DNA of 34,554 nt from Streptomyces calvus (GTDB lineage Bacteria; Actinomycetota; Actinomycetes; Streptomycetales; Streptomycetaceae). Below the pieces are notes generated by a model that did not search any database, was not told where the DNA came from, and saw only the letters and a list, made by a program, of their open reading frames with translations. The translations under genes and the position numbers were made by a program. The stretch spans positions 1-34,554 of the forward strand of contig NZ_VCNP01000059.1 in assembly GCF_006782915.1 (NCBI RefSeq), written 5' to 3'. Each line of letters begins with the position of its first letter. Within the stretch, counting starts at the first letter, position 1. Positions 8,497-17,429 of the stretch are shown one piece after another.

Positions 8497-9312
8497 CTAG
8501 GAGTTCCAGAACTGCCTCAGCGCCCGGTTGACGGCGTCCGGTTGCTGGGTGTGCGGGTAGTACCCCGGAACGCGCAGCACCCGCGCGTCGAGCGCGTCAC
8601 CGAGGAACTCGGCACAGGCCATCAGCGGTTCACCGACGTAGGCGCGATACGGCTCCGGCGCCTCCTCCCAGGTGCCGCAGACCACCAGGGTCGGCCACGG
8701 AGCGGACCGCAGCGGGTCGAGCGGGATGCGGGCCTCCCAGACGGGCCGCTCCCGCATCGACGTGGCGACCGCGCGCAGCCGCCCGGGGGTCGGCTCCGGC
8801 ATGGGCAGCCCGATGCCCTCCGTGGACGCGCGCAGGAAATCGAGTGGGGTCACGGACTCCGGCAGGTCGCCCGGCGCCGACGCCGCCACCCGGTCCAGCA
8901 TCGCCGCGACGACGGGGTGCTCCGCGGCGGCCGTGAAGGCGGAGGGCTGGATGAGCGCCAACGACCGGACCAGATCCGGGCGGCGTCCGGCGGCCAGCAT
9001 GGCGATCACCCCGCCGTTGCCGTGACCGACCAGATGCGCCCCGGACCCACCGCCGCCCGGCACGGCATCCAGACCCTCGAGCAGGCGGACGACGTCCTCG
9101 GCGTCGGTCTCGAAGTCGCTGCGCCCGGCCCCCGCACTGCGTCCGTACCCGCGCCGGTCCACCAGGTGCAGGCGGAAGCCGTCGGCCAGCGGACGCTGCG
9201 CCGCGAAGCCGTACAGGTCGTCACTGCCCCAGGTGAAGATGTTGTGCACGAAGACCGCGTGCGGCCCCTGCCCGTTCGTCCCGTCCCACCTCGTCACATG
9301 GATCCGCGTCAA
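8497..9312 (-). CDS. Alpha/beta-hydrolase-fold protein lacking the nucleophile serine
   Basis: This 271-aa protein has the alpha/beta-hydrolase layout: strand and oxyanion region (AVFVHNIFTWGSDD), DRRGYGRS, the elbow LVGHGNGGVIAMLAAG, a mid-region lid and a C-terminal GYYPHTQQPDAVNRALRQF with the expected histidine near 254. The elbow normally reads G-x-S-x-G. Here it reads G-H-G-N-G, so Gly98 stands where the catalytic serine should be. This may be a non-hydrolytic member (ligand binding, cofactor-free dioxygenase-like or inactive). The start is TTG 9312, chosen because GGAGGAGG lies 8 nt upstream. GTG 9297 is an alternative. It is divergent from the GlxA-like regulator with about 190 bp between, so control by that protein is plausible. 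Confidence 0.82.
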   Translation of the reverse strand: MTRIHVTRWDGTNGQGPHAVFVHNIFTWGSDDLYGFAAQRPLADGFRLHLVDRRGYGRSAGAGRSDFETDAEDVVRLLEGLDAVPGGGGSGAHLVGHGNGGVIAMLAAGRRPDLVRSLALIQPSAFTAAAEHPVVAAMLDRVAASAPGDLPESVTPLDFLRASTEGIGLPMPEPTPGRLRAVATSMRERPVWEARIPLDPLRSAPWPTLVVCGTWEEAPEPYRAYVGEPLMACAEFLGDALDARVLRVPGYYPHTQQPDAVNRALRQFWNS

Positions 9313-9501
9313 CGGCTGTGCCTCCTCCCGGCTGCCGACCGCCCAGGAGGACCCGCCCCGCCCGAGGATCCCGCGGGCGCCCGGCCCCTCGGCGGACTCC
9401 GGCCGAACCGCCCGGCCGGCCCTACGATGATGCCCCGCGCACCGGCGCCGCGTCCGCGTGCGAGAAACAGCCGGCGCCGCCGTTCGCCTAGGCTGTCGCC
9501 C

Positions 9502-10461
9502 GTGCCAGCCCCACCCCTGCGCCGTGTCGCCGTCCTCGTCCTCGAAGGCGCCAAGCCGCTCGACGTCGGCATCCCCGCCCAGGTGTTCACGACCCGGGCG
9601 AGCATGCCGTACGAGGTGCGGGTGTGCGGCCCCGCCCCGGGACTGGTCACCGGCGGCGACGGACTGTCGTACCACGTCGCCCAGGGACTCGACGCCCTGC
9701 GATGGGCCGACATCGTCTTCGTCCCCGGCTACCGCTTCCCCGACCGCGAGGACCCGCCCGCCGCCGTCGTCGACGCGCTGGCCGCGGCGCACGACCGGGG
9801 CGCGCGGCTGGCGGCCATCTCCACCGGCGCCTTCGCCCTGGCCGCCACGGGCCTGCTCGACGGCCGGCGCGCCACCACCCACTGGCACTACACCAAGGCC
9901 CTCGCGGCCAGACATCCCGCGGTCCGGGTCGACGAGAACGTGCTGTTCGTCGACGAGGGCAGCGTACTGACCTCGGCCGGCGCCGCCTCGGGCATCGACC
10001 TGTGCCTGCACATCCTGCGCGGCGACCTCGGGGTGGCCGCCTCGAACCACGCCGCCCGGCGGCTGGTCGCGGCCCCCTACCGCAGCGGAGGCCAGGCGCA
10101 GTACGTGCCGCGCAGCGTGCCGGAACACCTCGGTGAGCGGTTCGCCGCCACCCGCGAATGGGCCCTGCGCCGGCTCGGCGAACCCCTCACCCTCGCCGAA
10201 CTCGCCCGACACGCGGCCGTCTCACCGCGCACGTTCTCCCGGCGGTTCGTCGAGGACACCGGCTACACGCCGATGCAGTGGGTCATGCGCGCCCGCATCG
10301 ACGCCGCCCGCGAACTGCTGGAGCGCTCGCAGCGCAGCGTCGAGCAGATCGCCGCCGACGTCGGCCTCGGCACGGGCGCCAATCTGCGCCTGCACTTCCA
10401 GCGCATCCTGGGCACCACGCCGAGCGAGTACCGGCGCACCTTCGCCGAGGCCGACCAGTAG
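9502..10461 (+). CDS. GlxA-type AraC-family regulator with DJ-1/PfpI domain
   Basis: This 319-aa protein joins an N-terminal DJ-1/PfpI-like (amidase-type) domain (about 7-190) to a C-terminal double helix-turn-helix of the AraC/XylS family (about 215-315). The DJ-1 part includes RVAVLVLEGAKPLDVGIPAQ, ADIVFVPGYR and the elbow AAISTGAFALAATGLLDG, followed by ATTHWHYT. In many relatives the elbow residue is Cys; here it is Ser107, as in non-enzymatic sensor versions. The AraC part shows LAELARHAAVSPRTFSRRF and the signature ending GTTPSEYRRTF. It likely binds a small ligand and activates neighbouring genes such as the divergent hydrolase-fold gene. GTG 9502 is the start; no strong ribosome site is evident. 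Confidence 0.9.
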   Translation: MPAPPLRRVAVLVLEGAKPLDVGIPAQVFTTRASMPYEVRVCGPAPGLVTGGDGLSYHVAQGLDALRWADIVFVPGYRFPDREDPPAAVVDALAAAHDRGARLAAISTGAFALAATGLLDGRRATTHWHYTKALAARHPAVRVDENVLFVDEGSVLTSAGAASGIDLCLHILRGDLGVAASNHAARRLVAAPYRSGGQAQYVPRSVPEHLGERFAATREWALRRLGEPLTLAELARHAAVSPRTFSRRFVEDTGYTPMQWVMRARIDAARELLERSQRSVEQIAADVGLGTGANLRLHFQRILGTTPSEYRRTFAEADQ

Positions 10462-10575
10462 CGGCGCACGCCACCACGGGGCGGTTGGCGCGATCCTTGC
10501 GAACCATGGCGATCACGCCACTGCCGCCGACCCGCAGGGAACGCGATCCTCGTCGTGGAAGAAGGGACACCACAC

Positions 10576-11571
10576 ATGACTCGTATCGCGATCAACGGAT
10601 TCGGCCGCATCGGACGCAACGTGCTGCGCGCGCTGCTCGAACGCGACAGCACGCTGGAGGTCGTGGCGATCAACGACCTCGCCGACCCCGCGACCCTGGC
10701 GCGCCTGCTCGCCTACGACACGACCGCGGGGCGGCTCGGCCGGCCGGTCACCGTCGACGGGGACACCCTGGTCGTCGACGGCCGCCGCATCAAGGTGCTG
10801 GCCGAGCGCGAGCCGGCGCAGCTGCCGTGGGCCGAACTGCGGGTGGACATCGTGCTGGAGGCGACCGGCCGCTTCACCTCCGCCAAGGCCGCCCGGGCCC
10901 ACCTGGACGCGGGCGCGAAGAAGGTCCTGGTCGGCGCGCCGTCCGACGGTGCCGATGTCATCCTCGCCTTCGGCGTGAACACCGACGCCTACGACCCGGC
11001 GCTGCACACCGTCGTCTCCAACGCCTCGTGCACCACCAACGCGCTCGCGCCGCTGGCCGCGGTCCTCGACGAGGTCGCCGGTATCGAGCACGGCTTCATG
11101 ACGACGGTGCACGCCTACACCCAGGAGCAGAACCTCCAGGACGGCCCGCACCGCGACGCCCGCCGCGCCCGTGCCGCGGCCGTCAACATCGTGCCCACGA
11201 CGACGGGCGCCGCCAAGGCGATCGGACTGGTGCTGCCCAACCTCGACGGCAAGCTGTCCGGCGACTCGATCCGCGTCCCCGTTCCCGTCGGCTCGATCGT
11301 CGAGCTCAACACGACCGTGTCCCGGGACGTGACGCGCGAGGACGTACTGGAGGCGTACCGCGCGGCGGCCGAGGGCCCGCTCGCCGGGATCCTCGAGTAC
11401 TCGGAGGACCCGCTGGTGTCGTCCGACATCACCGGCAACCCGGCGTCGTCGATCTTCGACTCGGCCCTGACCCGCGTCGAGGGCCGCCACGTCAAGGTGG
11501 TCGCCTGGTACGACAACGAGTGGGGCTTCTCCAACCGTGTGATCGACACACTGGAACTCCTCTCCGCCTGA
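10576..11571 (+). CDS. gap: Glyceraldehyde-3-phosphate dehydrogenase, type I
   Basis: This 331-aa enzyme oxidises glyceraldehyde 3-phosphate to 1,3-bisphosphoglycerate with NAD+ in glycolysis. The Rossmann motif INGFGRIGRNV is at 6-16, and Asp34 in AINDLAD favours NAD over NADP. The catalytic Cys152 is in SNASCTTN, and His179 in TTVHAYTQ activates it. The C-terminal KVVAWYDNEWGFSNRV is intact. ATG 10576 follows GAAGAAGGGA. The gene stands alone, without pgk or tpi, so it is more likely an additional GAPDH copy than the central glycolytic operon copy. That is inference, because the rest of the genome is unseen. It converges on the phosphatase gene. Confidence 0.96.
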   Translation: MTRIAINGFGRIGRNVLRALLERDSTLEVVAINDLADPATLARLLAYDTTAGRLGRPVTVDGDTLVVDGRRIKVLAEREPAQLPWAELRVDIVLEATGRFTSAKAARAHLDAGAKKVLVGAPSDGADVILAFGVNTDAYDPALHTVVSNASCTTNALAPLAAVLDEVAGIEHGFMTTVHAYTQEQNLQDGPHRDARRARAAAVNIVPTTTGAAKAIGLVLPNLDGKLSGDSIRVPVPVGSIVELNTTVSRDVTREDVLEAYRAAAEGPLAGILEYSEDPLVSSDITGNPASSIFDSALTRVEGRHVKVVAWYDNEWGFSNRVIDTLELLSA

Positions 11572-11631
11572 CCGGGCGGCACGATGTCCTTGCGGGTTCG
11601 GCCCGGAGGCACGCGGCAGGGGCGGACGGAC

Positions 11632-11672
11632 GGCCGGGCGGGCGGAAAGCCGCCGGCGGTGGCTGTCCGGCC
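11632..11672. terminator. GC-rich hairpin between convergent genes
   Basis: GGCGG-AAAG-CCGCC (11641-11654) forms an inner hairpin, and GGCCGG (11632-11637) can pair with CCGGCC (11667-11672). It lies between the GAPDH stop (11571) and the phosphatase stop (11675) and may act in both directions. Pairing is interrupted between the two stems. Confidence 0.35.
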
Positions 11673-11674
11673 GC

Positions 11675-13786
11675 CTACTGCGGGCTGATGAGGAGCAGCG
11701 CGATGTCGTCGCCCGGAGTAGGGGCGTGCCGGACGAGGGTGTCGGCCATGGCGTCCAGGTCGCCGGCATCGGCCGGTTCCACGAGCCCGGCCAGGGCGGC
11801 GATCGCGTCGTCGAGGTCGACTCCCGGCGCCTCGATGAGCCCGTCGGTGTAGAGGACGAGGACGCAGCCGGGCGGCAGGTCGCATTCGAGGGCCGGGTAC
11901 CGGGCGTCCGGAGTGATGCCGAGGAGGAGCCCCGGCGGGACGCGGAGCAGTTCGGTGCGACCGTCCGGGTGGCGCAGCAGCGGTGGCGGATGCCCCGCGC
12001 TGGCCAGGCAGGCACGCCGCCGGCCCAGGTCGAGATGCGTGTAGAGACAGCTGCTGAACAGGCCGGGGTCGAGGTCGGTGAGGAGCCGGTTGGTGCCGTT
12101 GAGGACATGGTCCGGGGACGCGCCGACGGTGGCGTGGGCGTGGACGGCGGTACGCACCTGACCCATGAGGGCCGCCGCGTCGATGTTGTGGCCCTGGACG
12201 TCGCCGATGGCGGCGCCCGCCGTGTGCCGGTCGAGGTGGATGAGGTCGTAGAAGTCGCCGCCGACGCCGAGGCCGCGGGCGGCGGGGTGGTAGCGGGCGG
12301 AGACCCGCAGCCCGGGGATGTCCGGGAGGCTGTGGGGGAGCAGCGCGGACTGGAGGCGGTGGGCGAGGTTGTGTTTGGTGTCGTAGAGGCGGGCGCGGTC
12401 GAGGGCCTGGCCGACGAGGCCGGCCAGTGAGGTGAGGACGGCGCGTTCACTGGGCGGGAACGTGTGGGGCCGGTCGTAGGCGACGAGGAGCGATCCGATG
12501 GGGTGGCCGGAGGCGATGAGCGGCAGGAAGGCCCACGCGGCCATCCGGTCCTCGTGGACGACGGTCGGATAGGTCCGTTTCAGATCGCCGAAGTTCGCGT
12601 AGAAGCCGGGCTCGCCGGTGGCGAGCACGTGGGCCCCGGGGATGTCCTGGCTGAGGGGCAGGTTGTCGAAGCGCTCCATCAGCTCGTCGCTGTATCCGCG
12701 GGAGCCGAGCAGCTTGAGCCGCCCGTCCTCCGCCGTCATCAGGACCATGCCCTGGGCGCCGAGCGCGGGCAGCAGCTGGTCGGCGGTCTGGTTGACGACG
12801 TCCTGCACACCGACGGCCTCGGTCAGGCTGGTCGCCAGATGCATGAGGTGGTACAGGACGGTGGCACGGCCGGGGCCCCGGGTCGGCGGCGGCTGCGGCG
12901 CGGGCGTGCCTCCGTCGCTCCCGGCGGGAGTGATCCGGACGCTGATGCCGGAGGAGTCCGGGTACAGCTCGAACGACAGCCAGGTGTCCGGCGGACGCAG
13001 GACGGTGAAGGCCTGCGGCCGGCGGCTGACGAGGGCCGCCCGGTAGCGGTCCTCGACCTGGGGGACGTCCATCCACGGAAGGATCTCCCAGGGCAGGGAG
13101 CCGAGCAGGTCGTCGGGGGCCGCGCCGACGAGGTCGGCGGCGGCCGGGGTGATGAAGGTGATGCGGCCGTTGAGGTCGAGCGTGCAGGACCCTCCCGGCA
13201 GACGGTCCAGGTACGCGGCGACGGCCGACGCCTCGGCGGGGGAGGGCACACGCTCCGGTGGGGTCGTCACGAGGCGCGGCCGCTGCGTGGGCCGTGGCGG
13301 TTCGCCGCGGTCCGCCGCTTCCTGGAGCAGCCCGCTCAGACGTCGTCGGCCCGCCTCGACCGCCTCCCGCTCGTCGGCAGTCAGGTGCGGCGGGTGGTCG
13401 CCGGGCCACAGGAGGACCAGCCCGCCCCAGACGGCGGAGTCGGTGGCGAGGGGAACGGCCGCCAGCGCGAAGTCGTACGGGAGGACCAGCGCGGGCCTCG
13501 GGTAGCGGCGCGCCATCTCCTCCCGTCCGCCGACCCAGACCATGCGCCGCTCCCGCACGGCGTCCGCGACCGGCATCGGGTCGTCGAGCGACACACGCGT
13601 CCAGGGGGCGGCGATGGCGCGCGGGGTGCCGGTGAGCATGGTCAGCCACAGCGCGTTCCCGTCGGGTGGCAGGACGTACAGCAGGGCTCCGGAGGCGTTG
13701 CTCTGCCGCACCACGTCGGCGATCGCGCGGTCCATCAGCCGGCCCGCCCGCCCACGCGACGCCGGGACCGGCGCGCGCCGGTCCAC
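11675..13786 (-). CDS. GAF-PAS-GAF SpoIIE-type protein serine phosphatase
   Basis: This 703-aa signalling protein has an N-terminal GAF-like domain (about 15-155), a PAS domain (about 190-290, with CTLDLNGRITFITPAAADLV), a second GAF (about 310-465) and a C-terminal PP2C/SpoIIE phosphatase (about 485-702). The phosphatase shows GVGGDFYDLIHL and AIGDVQGHNIDAAALMGQVR, where metal-binding aspartates sit, and ends in PTPGDDIALLLI. Such phosphatases act on anti-anti-sigma (STAS) factors to release alternative sigma factors. No HATPase kinase domain is fused, and no STAS or anti-sigma gene is next to it. The usual GHG of the second motif reads GHN. The start is taken as GTG 13786, 8 nt after ACGGAAG; an internal ATG at residue 18 is possible. 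Confidence 0.9.
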   Translation of the reverse strand: MDRRAPVPASRGRAGRLMDRAIADVVRQSNASGALLYVLPPDGNALWLTMLTGTPRAIAAPWTRVSLDDPMPVADAVRERRMVWVGGREEMARRYPRPALVLPYDFALAAVPLATDSAVWGGLVLLWPGDHPPHLTADEREAVEAGRRRLSGLLQEAADRGEPPRPTQRPRLVTTPPERVPSPAEASAVAAYLDRLPGGSCTLDLNGRITFITPAAADLVGAAPDDLLGSLPWEILPWMDVPQVEDRYRAALVSRRPQAFTVLRPPDTWLSFELYPDSSGISVRITPAGSDGGTPAPQPPPTRGPGRATVLYHLMHLATSLTEAVGVQDVVNQTADQLLPALGAQGMVLMTAEDGRLKLLGSRGYSDELMERFDNLPLSQDIPGAHVLATGEPGFYANFGDLKRTYPTVVHEDRMAAWAFLPLIASGHPIGSLLVAYDRPHTFPPSERAVLTSLAGLVGQALDRARLYDTKHNLAHRLQSALLPHSLPDIPGLRVSARYHPAARGLGVGGDFYDLIHLDRHTAGAAIGDVQGHNIDAAALMGQVRTAVHAHATVGASPDHVLNGTNRLLTDLDPGLFSSCLYTHLDLGRRRACLASAGHPPPLLRHPDGRTELLRVPPGLLLGITPDARYPALECDLPPGCVLVLYTDGLIEAPGVDLDDAIAALAGLVEPADAGDLDAMADTLVRHAPTPGDDIALLLISPQ

Positions 13787-14108
13787 GACGACGGCTTCCG
13801 TCGGTCGACACCGCGGAGGGAACCCCGCCGGGCCGTGCGACCACGGCGTGTGCCGGAGGAAAGGAGATCAGCGGCTGCCACGGCTGTCGCCTGCCCTGTG
13901 CGGTCCGCCGCCTGCCCCGGGCACGACGGCCACCCTTCCGGACGCCGGGGTGTGCCGACCGGCGGGATCGGTCGCCGCCTTCCGCCGGTTCCAGCGCGGC
14001 TGTACCTCACCAGCCTCACCGAACAACTCCATACCGGGACAATACGCGCTTCTCATGGTGGGAGCACCCATACCCGGCCCGCCTCGGACCGCACCGCGCG
14101 TGACCGTG
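13787..14108. other. Intergenic region between phosphatase and DUF899 genes
   Basis: These 322 bp separate two minus-strand genes. They should carry the phosphatase promoter and the end of the DUF899 transcript. I saw no convincing promoter pair, hairpin or small gene. Confidence 0.4.
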
Positions 14109-14891
14109 TCAGTGGTGGGGGCCGTGCCGGCCGAGGGTCTCCACGGGGGTGGCGCCTGGGCGGGTCCACTGCGGTACGGGGCGGCTGGTCGGCCCCCAGG
14201 TGGCGTTGCCGTCCGCGTCCGTGCGCCAGGACCAGCACGGGGCATTGCCTTCCGGCCATCCTGCGGGAGCGTCCTCCCAGGCCTCCCCGCGGCCGTAGGG
14301 CGTCATGTCCAGCAGGCCGAGGGAGGCGTTGACCCGTTCGTTGCCGCGGCCCGTCGTCGCGTAGGTGAGGAACGTACGGTCACCGTCGCGCAGGAAGCAG
14401 GTGAGGTACCCCATCTCCCCGCCGACCGGTTCGTCCACGCCCCGCACGGAGTACCAGGGCTGGGTGTAGCCCATGAAGTCGGTGTAGGCGGCCACTTCGT
14501 CCCAGCGCCCGGTGGTGAGGACGGCGAAGGAGACGCCGCGGGCGTTGAGGTAGACGGCGTCCTTCACATGCCAGGCCGTGGTGGTGCAGCCCTCGCACTG
14601 GCCCTGGTGCGGTGCGCCGTCGTACCACATGTGCTTGTAGACGACGAGCTCGTCGCGCCCCTGGAACAGGGCCAGGAACGGCACCGGGCCGTCGGCTCCG
14701 GTGACCTCGACCGTCCCGTCGAACTCCACCATCGGCAGCCGGCGGCGTGCCGCGGCGATGGCGTCGCCCTCACGGGTGTGGGCCTTCTCGCGGGCGAGCA
14801 GCTCGTCACGCGCGGTCCGCCAGGCGGCCGGGTCCACGACGGGCGGACGGCCGGGCAGCGCGGTGGCCGGGTCCTCGGGTGCGGTGGTCAT
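14109..14891 (-). CDS. DUF899-family thioredoxin-like protein
   Basis: This 260-aa protein belongs to the DUF899 family, which has a thioredoxin-like fold. Recognisable stretches are PVVDPAAWRTARDELLAREK at the N-terminus, LFQGRDELVVYKHMWY (about 76-90), the CxxC-bearing QCEGCTTTAWHV (Cys99 and Cys102) and TYATTGRGNERVNASLGLLD followed by a proline-tyrosine-glycine turn. The reaction is not established for the family; redox or peroxidase-like activity is presumed from the fold and the CxxC. There is no signal peptide. ATG 14891 is preceded by GTGGAG at 7 nt. It is divergent from cytochrome oxidase subunit I with 415 bp between, so shared respiration- or redox-linked control is possible but unproven. 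Confidence 0.88.
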   Translation of the reverse strand: MTTAPEDPATALPGRPPVVDPAAWRTARDELLAREKAHTREGDAIAAARRRLPMVEFDGTVEVTGADGPVPFLALFQGRDELVVYKHMWYDGAPHQGQCEGCTTTAWHVKDAVYLNARGVSFAVLTTGRWDEVAAYTDFMGYTQPWYSVRGVDEPVGGEMGYLTCFLRDGDRTFLTYATTGRGNERVNASLGLLDMTPYGRGEAWEDAPAGWPEGNAPCWSWRTDADGNATWGPTSRPVPQWTRPGATPVETLGRHGPHH

Positions 14892-15306
14892 GGTGGTCTC
14901 CACGGTGTCTCGTGCCGCGCGGTGCTCCACGACGCCTAGCGGCGCCGGTCCCGTGCGGTCCTCTGTGACGCCCCACGACGCCGATCCGGTGCGGCGCACC
15001 GCGACGTCCTACGACGCTCATCACAGAAGACCGGCGGCGCGGCCGGAACTCATCGCGGCATGGGGTCCTCCCGGCCGCTGCCCCCGGCCGGGCACGGCGG
15101 CCCGGCCCTGCCCGGTGCGACGCCCGGAAGACACCCGGAAGGGTGGAAAAGCCAGCCGTTCGGTCCCGGCCCCGGCCGGTGCCCGAAGCCCGGGCGACAC
15201 GACCGGACTACCTTTCCCGCGGAACAGACCCCTGTGCTGCCCGGCAACCCCGCCGGGTCCGCGCTGCGTTCCGGCCTCATCAGCGTGCTGCGTTCAAGGG
15301 ACTCCG
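14892..15306. other. Divergent intergenic region, DUF899 / ctaD
   Basis: No gene is supported. The left third carries three loose copies of a CACGACGCC/TACGACGCT motif near 14928, 14972 and 15012. These may be chance or a regulator-binding array. The right part is the leader of ctaD. No consensus promoter was evident. Confidence 0.35.
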
Positions 15307-17025
15307 ATGGCGACACACACGACCGAACCGATTTCTCCGGTCCCGGCGGCGGAAGGACGACGCGGCAAGGGACGCGTGGTCATCTCGTGGCTGACCACGA
15401 CCGATCACAAGAAGATCGGCCACCTCTACCTCATCACGTCGTTCGTGTTCTTCCTGATCGCCGGGCTCCTGGCGATGGTGATCAGGGCGGAGCTGGCCCG
15501 GCCGGGTCTGCAGATCGTGTCCACGGAGCAGTACAACCAGGCGTTCACCATGCACGGCACGATCATGCTGCTGCTGTTCGCGACGCCGACCTTCGCGGGC
15601 TTCGCCAACGCCATCATGCCCCTGCAGATCGGCTCGCCCGATGTGGCCTTCCCCCGGCTGAACATGCTCTCGTACTGGCTGTTCGCCCTCGGCGGCCTCA
15701 TCGTGATGGTCGGCTTCCTCACCCCGCAGGGCGCCGCCGACTACGGCTGGACCGCCTATCCGCCGCTCAGCGGAGGCGAGCGCACGCCCTTCGTGGGCGG
15801 CGACCTGTGGGTGATGGGGCTGGCGCTGTCCGGGTTCGGCACGATCCTCGGGGCGGTCAACTTCATCACCACCATCATCTGCATGCGCGCCCCCGGCATG
15901 ACCATGTTCCGGATGCCGATCTTCACCTGGAACGTGCTGCTCACCTCGCTGCTCGTGCTGCTCGCCTTCCCGGTCCTGGCCGCCGCGCTGTTCGCGCTGG
16001 AGGCGGACCGCAAGTTCGGCGCGCACGTCTTCGACCCGGCCAACGGCGGACCGATCCTCTGGCAGCACCTGTTCTGGTTCTTCGGCCACCCCGAGGTCTA
16101 CATCCTCGCCCTGCCGTTCTTCGGCGTGGTCAGCGAAATCATCCCGGTCTTCTCCCGCAAACCGATCTTCGGCTACATGGGCCTCGTCGGGGCCACCATC
16201 GCGATCACCGGGCTGTCCGCCACCGTGTGGGCACACCACATGTTCGCCACCGGTGCGGTGCTCCTGCCGTTCTTCTCCTTCATGAGCTTCCTGATCGCCG
16301 TGCCCACGGGTGTGAAGTTCTTCAACTGGATCGGCACCATGTGGCGGGGATCGCTGTCGTTCGAACCGCCCATGCTGTGGGCGGTCGGATTCCTCGTCAC
16401 CTTCCTCTTCGGCGGCCTGACCGGCGTCCTGCTCGCCTCACCGCCCCTGGACTTCCACGTCCACGACAGCTACTTCGTCGTGGCGCACTTCCACTACGTG
16501 CTCTTCGGCACGATCGTGTTCGCGATGTTCGGCGGATTCAGCTTCTGGTGGCCGAAGATGACCGGCACGATGCTCGACCACCGGCTGGAGAAGATCCACT
16601 TCTGGAGCCTGTTCATCGGCTTCCACACCACCTTCCTGATCCAGCACTGGCTCGGTGCCGAGGGAATGCCCCGCCGCTACGCCGACTACCTGGCCGCCGA
16701 CGGCTTCACCGCCCTCAACACCGCTTCCTCCATCGGAGCCTTCCTCCTCGGCCTGTCCACCCTGCCCTTCCTGTACAACGTGTGGAAGACCGCCCAGAAG
16801 GGGGAGCGGATCGAGGTCGACGACCCGTGGGGCTACGGGCGTTCCCTGGAGTGGGCCACCTCGTGCCCGCCGCCCCGCCACAACTTCGTCACCCTGCCGC
16901 GCATTCGCTCGGAGTCGCCGACGTTCGACCTCCACCGCCCGGCCCTGGCCGAGGTCGACCAGGCGGAGAACGCCGGGCAACGCGACGTCGTCGACCCCGA
17001 GGGCCACCAGGGCGGCAGGCCGTGA
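15307..17025 (+). CDS. ctaD: Cytochrome c oxidase subunit I (aa3 type)
   Basis: This 572-aa, 12-helix membrane protein is the catalytic subunit of the heme-copper oxidase that reduces O2 to water. Ligands are all present: His83 (FTMHGTI) and His396 for heme a, His394 (AHFHYVLFG) for heme a3, and His261, His310 and His311 for CuB. Tyr265, the cross-linked partner of His261, is in FGHPEVY. The K-channel lysine is Lys337 in GVKFFNW. ATG 15307 has AAGGGA 5 nt upstream. No subunit II, III or IV, heme synthase or bc1 genes accompany it, unlike the main actinobacterial respiratory cluster. It is thus probably an extra, orphan copy. Its stop overlaps the next start (GTGA), coupling it to a small membrane protein. 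Confidence 0.96.
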   Translation: MATHTTEPISPVPAAEGRRGKGRVVISWLTTTDHKKIGHLYLITSFVFFLIAGLLAMVIRAELARPGLQIVSTEQYNQAFTMHGTIMLLLFATPTFAGFANAIMPLQIGSPDVAFPRLNMLSYWLFALGGLIVMVGFLTPQGAADYGWTAYPPLSGGERTPFVGGDLWVMGLALSGFGTILGAVNFITTIICMRAPGMTMFRMPIFTWNVLLTSLLVLLAFPVLAAALFALEADRKFGAHVFDPANGGPILWQHLFWFFGHPEVYILALPFFGVVSEIIPVFSRKPIFGYMGLVGATIAITGLSATVWAHHMFATGAVLLPFFSFMSFLIAVPTGVKFFNWIGTMWRGSLSFEPPMLWAVGFLVTFLFGGLTGVLLASPPLDFHVHDSYFVVAHFHYVLFGTIVFAMFGGFSFWWPKMTGTMLDHRLEKIHFWSLFIGFHTTFLIQHWLGAEGMPRRYADYLAADGFTALNTASSIGAFLLGLSTLPFLYNVWKTAQKGERIEVDDPWGYGRSLEWATSCPPPRHNFVTLPRIRSESPTFDLHRPALAEVDQAENAGQRDVVDPEGHQGGRP

Positions 17026-17396
17026 CGCGGAGTCGGTTCCGGCCTCCTGCCACCGGCGACGCCGCCGCCCTCCCGGCCGAGGCGGAGGGCTTCCTCATGG
17101 CCCAGGCCCACATCGCCCAGGCCCACCGTGAGGCGGAGGCCCTGTGCGCCGCCCTTCCGTGGCTGACCACCGCCCAGGCCGAGGACCTGACCCGGCACTA
17201 CGTCAGCCAACGCATCGACCTCACCCGCCAGATGCTCGAGGCGACGGTCCGCCGCGCCGGCGAACTCCGCCGGGAGTACGAGGCCCGCTACCTCGAGCTG
17301 CGAGGAGCCCTCCTCAGACGCCACGCCGCGTGGGCGTCATGCCTCCTGGCCTGCGCCGCGGGCTTCGGCGCCACGGTGTGGACGACGGCGCGGTAG
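17022..17396 (+). CDS. Small C-terminally anchored protein coupled to ctaD
   Basis: This 124-aa protein starts at GTG 17022, overlapping the ctaD stop by 4 bp, so it is almost certainly translated with it. Residues about 25-98 are strongly helical and charged (AQAHIAQAHREAEALCAAL; LTRHYVSQRIDLTRQMLEA; RRAGELRREYEARYLELR), suggesting a coiled coil. Residues about 101-120 form one hydrophobic segment (AWASCLLACAAGFGATVW) near the C-terminus. It could be an accessory or assembly factor of this oxidase, with the helical part in the cytoplasm. I do not recognise a named family, and the role comes only from coupling and topology. The coding style matches its neighbours. Confidence 0.75.
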   Translation: MTRSRFRPPATGDAAALPAEAEGFLMAQAHIAQAHREAEALCAALPWLTTAQAEDLTRHYVSQRIDLTRQMLEATVRRAGELRREYEARYLELRGALLRRHAAWASCLLACAAGFGATVWTTAR

Positions 17397-17429
17397 GCCG
17401 ACCCCCCGGCGGCTGCCGCGGCCCCGCGC

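Noticed and set aside
8542..9501. N-terminal extension of the GlxA-like regulator over the hydrolase-fold gene
   Set aside because: The frame is open but antisense to a recognised gene, and DJ-1 homology begins only after 9502, where a GTG start is available.
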